A stretch of DNA of 48,857 nucleotides from assembly GCF_900168005.1 (NCBI RefSeq), contig NZ_FUYP01000027.1, forward strand, positions 1 to 48,857, written 5' to 3'. How positions within the stretch are numbered: position 1 is the stretch's first letter; every line of letters begins with the position of its first letter. The DNA is from Sphingopyxis flava. Its GTDB lineage: Bacteria; Pseudomonadota; Alphaproteobacteria; Sphingomonadales; Sphingomonadaceae. The translations under genes were made by a program, and so were the position numbers. A model generated the notes under the pieces. That model saw nothing but the letters and a program-made list of their open reading frames with translations, made no database searches and had not been told where the DNA came from. Shown here one piece after another: positions 42,925 to 48,857 of this stretch.

Positions 42925-43704
42925 ATGAAGTTCCAGATCTCCGTCCTCCTCGATTATCGTCTCCCCCAGCCCATCTATCTGATGCTTCAGGTCGAAGCCG
43001 CAGCGCTTCCGGGTGAGCAGCATGTCGCGCGCTCGCGGCTCGATGCGGGCACGCCTGAACATTTCGCCCGTATCGCTGCCCCCGACGGGATTGGCGAGCG
43101 GATCTGGGTTCGCTGCGGCGGGCGGCTGCAGGCGCGTTATTCGGCGATCGTCGAGGTCGAGCGCCGCGATCGGCCGCTCGAACCGCTCGCGCAGGTGCCG
43201 CTTCATCGCCTGCCTCCGGGCGTGGTCCAATATCTCAACGAATCGCGCTATTGCCCTTCGAACCAGCTCGTCCCCTTTGTAGAGGCCGAGTTCGGCCACA
43301 TCGCGGGCGGCGCAAAGATCGCGGCGATGCGCGACTGGATCGCGCGGAGCTTCACTTATGCTGCGGGCACGAGCGACACTGGGACGACCGCGATCGACAG
43401 CTTCCTCGCGCGGCGCGGCGTGTGCCGGGATTATGCGCATGTCCTTGTCGCCCTTGCCCGTGCCGCCGATTTCCCCGCGCGCGTCGTCAGCGCCTATGCG
43501 CCCCTTGTCGAGCCGCAGGATTTCCATGCTGTCGCCGAGGTGTTTGTGGGCGGCGACTGGCATCTGATCGACCCGACCGGAATGGCATGCGCGAAAGACC
43601 TCATCAAGGTCGCGGCAGGCCGCGATGCCGCCGACATTTCCTTTCTCACCGCCTATGGCGAGGCGCAGCTCGTCGACCAGCGGGTGAGCGTGAAGCCCGC
43701 CTAA
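42925..43704 (+). CDS. Transglutaminase-like cysteine protease family protein
   Basis: A 259-residue soluble protein. The N-terminal beta part (MKFQISVLLDYRLPQPIYLM) precedes the transglutaminase core: catalytic Cys in RRGVCRDYAHV, His in DFHAVAEVFVGGDWH and Asp in LIDPTGMACA. The whole triad is intact. These usually act as proteases or peptide cross-linkers of unknown target. Start is uncertain between GTG 42910 and ATG 42925; family members begin MKFQI-like. Confidence 0.85.
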   Translation: MKFQISVLLDYRLPQPIYLMLQVEAAALPGEQHVARSRLDAGTPEHFARIAAPDGIGERIWVRCGGRLQARYSAIVEVERRDRPLEPLAQVPLHRLPPGVVQYLNESRYCPSNQLVPFVEAEFGHIAGGAKIAAMRDWIARSFTYAAGTSDTGTTAIDSFLARRGVCRDYAHVLVALARAADFPARVVSAYAPLVEPQDFHAVAEVFVGGDWHLIDPTGMACAKDLIKVAAGRDAADISFLTAYGEAQLVDQRVSVKPA

Positions 43705-44219
43705 CCACCGGGAGCGTCTGGAGCGAGGAACGGCCAGTCATGCCGCGCTTCCCCCGCGCAAAGTTCGGCGCCATCGCGCCCCTCTGCGCTCGGCTTTTGC
43801 CTCGCGGACGCGAGAGCAGGCGGACAAGAATTACGCGATCCCTTCTTTGGAGAAAGGCCTCGGAAAATCGATCGTGAACGCTGTGAACCCTTGTCGGTAT
43901 TTTTAACAGAAAAGGTTTCATAAAATGCAACCATGGAGGCGCCGCCGATCCGTGTGAGCTGCAAGGGAAAATCTATCGCAGAGCCCAAGGGCGCAACATT
44001 AAAAATATGATATTTCAAATATATATGATCAGAAATCCTGTTCCGTGTGCGCGAGGAATTCATATATGTCGGGTGGATCGTCCCGCGCTGAGACATGCAA
44101 TTTTTAGGCTTACTAAAGTAGCATATCACACTATCAAGGTTGCATGAAGGCGACTCGGGTCGCAACGAGCCTTCGTATCAGCGACCAAGCCCGCAGCGCG
44201 GGCCGAGTGGGAGACTATC
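43705..44219. other. 515-base gap before the secreted protein gene
   Basis: The first part has no gene I can support. From about 43880 it becomes AT-rich against the local GC. A perfect 13-base palindrome aaatatgatattt lies at 44003-44015. Open frames on either strand here look random. The promoter of the 44220 gene must lie in this tract. Confidence 0.4.
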
Positions 44220-45212
44220 ATGACCAGGAAAATTGCATCGCTTGCCGCGGCAAGCGCGATTGTACTCGCGTCGATCGCGAGCACGGCGGCATGGGCGGTT
44301 CCGACCCAGGAGCCAATGCCGCAAGGGCCGGACGCGGGAACGCTGGCGGACATGCAGTCGCAATGCGACGCGATCGCCGCAAGCTATGATACGGCCAATG
44401 GCGATGTGTGGACGGGGGAAGTCGTGCTCGGCGGCGCGACGCTGGTGAGCGGTCCAACCGAAACCGGCCCGCGCACGATCGATGAAAGCTCGATCGAACT
44501 CATCGGTCCCTATGTCCCGGCAACGTCTGAGATTCGCGGCGATCCGTTCCGGATCGGCGGTAGCGTCAACCTGTTTGGCGACCAATGGTCGACGGCGGGC
44601 TACTGGCCCGATCACAGCTATAATTATACCGCCGATTTCGAATCGACCTTCCGCTATGACTTCAGCTGCAACATCAACTTCGAAAAATATTATCCGGCCG
44701 AGGTCATTCATCACCGCGCGGTTGGCGTCTACGTCTTCAACGATGACGGTACAGGCAATGATGAAGATGCCGTTCGCGCCAACTGCGAGCAATATACCGA
44801 TAACGGGCAGCCGTGGTGGGGAGATCCTTATCGCCCCAGCCCGGAAAATCCCCGCTGCAAATTCGAAGGTACACCCGCTTACGATGAAATCATCGATGAG
44901 CATTTCGATCCGCCAGTCCTCTTTGCAACGGTTGCCGGCACGCCCATCGACCAGGTGCAGACCGACAATCTTCCGGGCTTCGAGGCGCATGGCGGCCGCA
45001 TCGATGTGACGGGCGAATTCCATATCGGTCAGGTTGTCGTCTGCATTTCGCCGAGCAGCGGAAACAAGAAGGGCAACCCGGGCGAATGGCGCCAGCAGAA
45101 CGACTACACCGGCGACAAGTGCACGACCGACTGGTTCAAGGTTGCCCCGTGGGGCGCCGGGACGGAGAGCAGCAACGGCACCTATATTTCGGTGCCGAAC
45201 TACTCGCTGTAA
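44220..45212 (+). CDS. Secreted cysteine-containing protein of unknown function
   Basis: A 330-residue exported protein. The signal peptide MTRKIASLAAASAIVLASIA ends near AWAVP. The mature protein has six cysteines (SQCDA, FSCNI, RANCEQY, NPRCKF, VVVCIS and GDKCTTD), suggesting up to three disulfides, and is rich in aromatic and acidic residues (YWPDHSYNYTADFESTFRYD). No known domain is recognised. It is followed by a hairpin and a TonB-receptor-like gene on the same strand, so they may work together. Confidence 0.65.
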   Translation: MTRKIASLAAASAIVLASIASTAAWAVPTQEPMPQGPDAGTLADMQSQCDAIAASYDTANGDVWTGEVVLGGATLVSGPTETGPRTIDESSIELIGPYVPATSEIRGDPFRIGGSVNLFGDQWSTAGYWPDHSYNYTADFESTFRYDFSCNINFEKYYPAEVIHHRAVGVYVFNDDGTGNDEDAVRANCEQYTDNGQPWWGDPYRPSPENPRCKFEGTPAYDEIIDEHFDPPVLFATVAGTPIDQVQTDNLPGFEAHGGRIDVTGEFHIGQVVVCISPSSGNKKGNPGEWRQQNDYTGDKCTTDWFKVAPWGAGTESSNGTYISVPNYSL

Positions 45213-45233
45213 GGCGAACCAAATGGTCTGAGG

Positions 45234-45268
45234 AACGCCTCGCCGGTTCAGGCCGGCGAGGCGTTTCG
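45234..45268 (+). terminator. Hairpin between the secreted protein and receptor genes
   Basis: aacgcctcgccgg (45234-45246) pairs perfectly with ccggcgaggcgtt (45253-45265). The following TTCGTCTT is only partly T-rich, so it is probably a partial terminator or stability element. Confidence 0.55.
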
Positions 45269-45289
45269 TCTTCGAGGGGGGAATGAATC

Positions 45290-47881
45290 GTGACATGCGC
45301 TTCGCGCCTTGGAGCGCGGACCTGGCTGGGTTGCGGCTGCTCGCTCGCTGTCCTGGCGTTCGCATCGCCCGCCATGGCCCAGGATGTTTCTGCCGTCGCC
45401 GCGCCGGAGGCGCCGGCTGATCAGCAGGACAGCGATGTCCCGCAGCCGGACCGCAATATCATTATCGTCAACGGCCGGCGCGTCGCCGTGACTGCGATCG
45501 AGGACGAGCCCGCTGAGCAAAGCTACGACAGCGATGCGATCGCATCCTATGCTGCAAGCACGCTCGGTGAAGTCGTGTCGCAGATACGCAGCGAGAATGG
45601 CGACACCGACCCGGTGCTCCTCGTCAACGGTCAGCCCCTTAGCGACCCCGACGACATTGCCGATATCCCCGTCGAAGCCGTTGCCCGGATCGAGACGCTG
45701 CCGCGCGGCTCCGCGCAGCGCGTGGGGGGCAATGCGGGGCAGCGTGCCTACAATATTGTCCTGCGCCCCTCGGTTCGCAGCCTTACCCTCACCGCAAGCC
45801 GCGAAACCGCGACCGAGGGCGGCTGGGGCAATTCGCGCGGCGAAGCGATCGTCACCTACATAAAGGGTCGTGATCGCATCAACCTCACGTTTCGCGGCGG
45901 CCAATCTGGAACGCTCTATGAAACCGAGCGCGACTTCATTCCGCGATCCGTTGCCATTCCCTATTCGCCGCTTGGCAATCTCCTTCCGGCCTTCGGAGCT
46001 GAAATCGATCCCGCGCTCACTGCGCTCGTCGGCGTTCCGGTGGGCAGCGTTGCCATGCCCGCGGGAATTGATAATCCCTCGCTCGCGGATCTTGCGCCCG
46101 GCGCCAATCGCCTCAATCCCGTCGGTGACGGGGCATATCGCAGCTTGCGGGGCTCCTACCGTCCCATCGAACTTTCGCTTTCGGGGAATAAGGAACTGGC
46201 CACCTGGCTTGCGCTCTCCTTCAACGGCAGGCTCGGCTGGAACGTCAACCGAAGCGCAAGCGGGCTTCCGACCGGACGCTTCGTCATCCCGGCGTTTCAC
46301 CCGCTCACGCCGTTTGCCAGCGGAGCAAGCCTGCTCCTCAGCGATGCGGCGCGTCCCTTACGAAGCGAAAGCAGGTCGAACTTTCGCTCGCTGTCGGCAA
46401 CGCTCAATGCCAACAAGGGGAGCTGGCGCGCGACGCTGTCGGGTCGGTGGGATGAACGGCATTCCGCCTATACTTCGCGCTTCAGCGGCCCGCTTACCGG
46501 CGGGGCCAATCTCGTGCCTGCCGATGTCAATCCGTTCGACGGCTCGCTCGCCTCGCTCATTCCGATCAGCGAGCGGCGAAGCAGCAGCCGCGGACGAAAT
46601 GCTGCCTTGCTTATCGATGCCGAAGGGCCGGTGGCCGAGCTTTGGGCGGGCCCGCTTCGCTTTCGCGCCGCAACGGGTGCTCTTTGGACACGCTACCGCG
46701 CCGAGGACACGTCGGGGCCAAGGTCGCTCGATCGCCACGAATATAGCGGCCGGCTCGGCGTCACCATTCCCTTGACGAGCCGCGCTAAGCCCTTCCTCCC
46801 CGACCTTGGCGACAGCGAACTTGCTCTCGACATCGGACGAACCGACCTCGGCCGCTTCGGGTCGCTCAGGCGCCATTCTTTCGCATTCAGCTGGCAGCCC
46901 GCCGATTGGCTCCGCGTCGTCGCTCTCGATAGCCGCGAGGACCGGGCGATTGTGCCCGAACTTCTCTCGGCGCCGATGGTGATCACCCCCAATCTTCCCT
47001 ATTTCGATCCGCTCACCGGAGATACGGTCGACGTCACCGCGATCTACGGTGGCGGCGGTGATCTGCGAAACGAGGAACAGCGAACCCGCAGCGTCGCGCT
47101 CACGCTCACGCCTTATCGCAAATATGGCCTCCAGCTCGACGCCGAGTACAGCCGCAACGATCTGCGCAACCAGATCGGCGCGCTCCCCCCGCCAAGCGCG
47201 GCTATTGTTGCAGCCTTTCCCGATCGCTTCCAGCGCGACGCAAATGGCACGCTTATTCTCGTCGACAATCGCTCGGTGAACTTTGCGCGGCAGCGCGGCG
47301 AGCAACTGCGCTTCGGGCTCAGGCTTGCCTTCCCCCTGTCGGGCGCCGTGCCCGGGGCAGGTGGAAGCACGGCGCCGCGATCGTCATCCGCGCCCCGGCC
47401 CTTGCCGCTGCGCCTCCAGGTCAATGTGTCGCACACCTGGCTCCTCAATAATCGCACCGTCATTCGCGAGGGATTGCCCGAGATCGACCTTCTGAACGGC
47501 GGCGTGGTGGGGCTATCGGGCGGTCAGCAGCGCCACTATACGACGGGTAGCATCGCTCTCACCCAGGGCGGGAGCGGGGTCCGGATCGAAGCGCAGCGCC
47601 GCGGTGCGAGCAATATCGTCATCGGGTCGTTCACCGATCCTGATCTCCTCGCATTCGGGGCGCTCACCACCATCGACCTGAAAGCGTTCGCCGACGTCGG
47701 CCGGGCCTTCCCCCGCAGCAAGGCGCTGAAGAATGTGCGCTTGACCGCCTCGTTCGACAATCTCCTGAACAATCGCCAGCGTGTGGCCAACCTCGCGGGC
47801 GAAACCCCGCAAGCCTACCAGCCAATTCGCCGCGACCCGATTGGCCGGACTTTCCTTGTCGAATTGCGCAAGGTGTTCTGA
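45290..47881 (+). CDS. TonB-dependent receptor-like outer membrane protein with plug
   Basis: An 863-residue protein. The signal peptide ends at ASPAMAQD. A TonB-box-like IIIVNGRRVAV is followed by a compact plug (DPVLLVNGQPLSDPDDIADI, VEAVARIETLPRGSAQRVGG) and a large barrel ending with FLVELRKVF, whose last Phe is the outer membrane sorting signal. The start is GTG 45290 after CGAGGGGGG. It may import a substrate or act with the secreted protein upstream. Substrate unknown. Confidence 0.85.
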   Translation: MTCASRLGARTWLGCGCSLAVLAFASPAMAQDVSAVAAPEAPADQQDSDVPQPDRNIIIVNGRRVAVTAIEDEPAEQSYDSDAIASYAASTLGEVVSQIRSENGDTDPVLLVNGQPLSDPDDIADIPVEAVARIETLPRGSAQRVGGNAGQRAYNIVLRPSVRSLTLTASRETATEGGWGNSRGEAIVTYIKGRDRINLTFRGGQSGTLYETERDFIPRSVAIPYSPLGNLLPAFGAEIDPALTALVGVPVGSVAMPAGIDNPSLADLAPGANRLNPVGDGAYRSLRGSYRPIELSLSGNKELATWLALSFNGRLGWNVNRSASGLPTGRFVIPAFHPLTPFASGASLLLSDAARPLRSESRSNFRSLSATLNANKGSWRATLSGRWDERHSAYTSRFSGPLTGGANLVPADVNPFDGSLASLIPISERRSSSRGRNAALLIDAEGPVAELWAGPLRFRAATGALWTRYRAEDTSGPRSLDRHEYSGRLGVTIPLTSRAKPFLPDLGDSELALDIGRTDLGRFGSLRRHSFAFSWQPADWLRVVALDSREDRAIVPELLSAPMVITPNLPYFDPLTGDTVDVTAIYGGGGDLRNEEQRTRSVALTLTPYRKYGLQLDAEYSRNDLRNQIGALPPPSAAIVAAFPDRFQRDANGTLILVDNRSVNFARQRGEQLRFGLRLAFPLSGAVPGAGGSTAPRSSSAPRPLPLRLQVNVSHTWLLNNRTVIREGLPEIDLLNGGVVGLSGGQQRHYTTGSIALTQGGSGVRIEAQRRGASNIVIGSFTDPDLLAFGALTTIDLKAFADVGRAFPRSKALKNVRLTASFDNLLNNRQRVANLAGETPQAYQPIRRDPIGRTFLVELRKVF

Positions 47882-48238
47882 TGTAACAATCCGGTGCGCG
47901 CCTGCTTGTCGCGACGGTATCGAAAAGCTGCTCAATCGTCGGCTCTTAATGGATGCAGGCGGCTCCAATTCCGTGAAAGGCGCGATTTTTGCTCGCCTAC
48001 GGGCAGGGACATGCCAAGCCTATCGAATTAGCCGGCGATGGCTTTCGCAGAAATCGGGCGCCTCAGATCGATCATGCGCCCCAATATGGGTCGAATATGC
48101 TCAAGTCCGATTTTTTCGGAAATTTGCGAGCTAAACCTAGAGAAAGTCGGAAAATCGCCGCTCCCGGATAGCTTACCCATAAATTTCAGTTCAACGCCTG
48201 AAGGTAAATCCGTGGTCTGGGCTGGACACATGTGGATT
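47882..48238. other. 357-base gap without a supported gene
   Basis: This lies between the receptor gene and the tRNA-Gly. A 67-codon minus-strand frame (48028-48231) lacks a ribosome site and is not recognised. No repeat of the tRNA 3' end is seen here that would mark an island boundary. Confidence 0.35.
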
Positions 48239-48312
48239 TGGAGCGGGTGAAGGGAATCGAACCCTCGTCGTAAGCTTGGGAAGCTTCTGCTCTACCATTG
48301 AGCTACACCCGC
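48239..48312 (-). tRNA. tRNA-Gly (anticodon CCC)
   Basis: 74 bases on the minus strand, beginning GCGGGTGTAGCTCAATGG and ending with encoded CCA. Anticodon loop TTCCCAA gives CCC, decoding GGG. Acceptor stem GCGGGTG pairs with CACCCGC. Confidence 0.95.
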
Positions 48313-48442
48313 ATTTCAACGACTTGCCTGACTTTCAACGCCATTTCGACAATGGTTCTTGCAGGAGCCGGTCGAAGACATCACCTTTGCCGCCATCCGC
48401 ATCCTCGGTCAATGGGATTGATGCCGACAAGGGTGCGGCCGA

Positions 48443-48733
48443 TCAAATCTTCAGCCGGAATATTTCGCCTTGCGCTTCAAGGCGAAGCTCATGGATCATG
48501 TCGATCCGCTCTCCGTCCCAGTGATAAAGGAAATGTCGCCCCTGCACAGGCTTTGCAGTGACTTCGAGCCAGAAGACGGCAATGCACTCGCCGCCGGGGG
48601 CGAACGGCGGGATAAGCGATGCCGTCCTTGCCCTCTGCGACGGTGAATAATCGTCAGGCGCAAGCACCTCGGAAAAATCGTCGGATCGAATGTCGACGAG
48701 CTTGAAGTATACGGCGCGGACCAACTCGCGCAT
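48443..48733 (-). CDS. Small hypothetical protein
   Basis: A 96-residue protein not recognised. It starts MRELVRAVYFKLVDIRSDDF, then SEVLAPDDYSPSQRARTASL, and ends in mixed beta-type segments (ECIAVFWLEVTAKP, GRHFLYHWDGERIDMIHELR). It looks like a compact soluble protein. The ribosome site is weak. It lies beside the tRNA-Gly and faces a repeat-rich leader at the window end, so it may belong to an acquired region. Confidence 0.5.
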   Translation of the reverse strand: MRELVRAVYFKLVDIRSDDFSEVLAPDDYSPSQRARTASLIPPFAPGGECIAVFWLEVTAKPVQGRHFLYHWDGERIDMIHELRLEAQGEIFRLKI

Positions 48734-48768
48734 GTCCGATATCCAGCTTTGGAACTGTTGCGCCTAGA

Positions 48769-48857
48769 GTCGATTTCGGTTTGATTGAATCGACAGGGGA
48801 TTCCCTAGGGGGTCGATTTCTGATTCAACCTGCTGGCTGAGCAGGAGGTCGGCATGG
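48769..48857 (+). other. Repeat-rich leader before a start codon cut by the window edge
   Basis: gtcgatttc appears at 48769-48777 and 48812-48820; gaatcgac at 48787-48794 is its inverted partner. A strong site gcaggagg (48841-48848) lies before ATG 48854-48856, the start of a gene outside the window. Such arrangements are common at insertion sequence ends, but the element cannot be identified. Confidence 0.35.

Noticed and set aside
43701..44165. 154-codon minus-strand open frame in the gap before the secreted protein
   Set aside because: The composition changes abruptly along its length, there is no ribosome site, and no domain or export signal is seen.

Overview
The window is a high-GC chromosomal segment of an alphaproteobacterium, most likely a member of the Sphingomonadales (Sphingopyxis/Sphingomonas type). 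This rests on the overall coding style, the tonB-exbB-exbD-exbD cluster, the HWE-family histidine kinase, the hom/glpX/recJ neighbourhood and a TonB-plug receptor whose mature N-terminus carries an IIIVNGRR segment. It is an inference from gene content, not a database match.

Layout. Positions 1-181 are the end of an ISL3-type insertion sequence with the first codons of its transposase. From 535 to 11014 lie mostly housekeeping and envelope genes: an HWE kinase, an OmpW porin, an S41 protease lipoprotein, rlmE with a Ppx/GppA phosphatase, a glycine-zipper protein, an esterase-like phytase protein, rpmB, tadA, a sirtuin, and dapB-nth. From 11117 to 12498 there is a divergent bdcA/bdcR pair, a biofilm-dispersal short-chain dehydrogenase and its TetR regulator. 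Two matching palindromes lie between them, one over the bdcA promoter and one over the bdcR start codon. An M20 peptidase follows.

Positions 13993-20455 form a genomic island of about 6.5 kb integrated into the 3' end of a tRNA-Glu gene. An 18-bp direct repeat bounds it. It carries a tyrosine recombinase next to the tRNA, an overlapping DUF6538 integrase fragment, an IS1595-type transposase, a possible HEPN-like protein, three small secreted proteins sharing a C-terminal motif, an orphan HigA antitoxin with a HigB scrap, and an intact PemI/PemK toxin-antitoxin pair with a readable promoter and operator. Two tandem tRNA-Glu genes that differ only in the wobble base follow.

From 20698 to 43704 is core genome: recJ with two PH-domain membrane protein genes in a run of ATGA overlaps, an alkyl sulfatase, a flavodoxin-like protein, glpX, hom, the tonB-exbB-exbD-exbD energy-transducing cluster ending at a strong terminator, ugd, lipoprotein sodC, two MFS transporters, a low-molecular-weight tyrosine phosphatase overlapping an RNA ligase-like gene tail to tail, a Bax-inhibitor-1 protein, a decayed DUF2785-like gene, a GST, a CinA-type protein and a transglutaminase. 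From 44220 to 47881 a cysteine-rich secreted protein of unknown function is followed by a TonB-dependent receptor-like protein. The window ends with tRNA-Gly(CCC), a small unknown gene and a repeat-rich leader before a new start codon cut by the edge.
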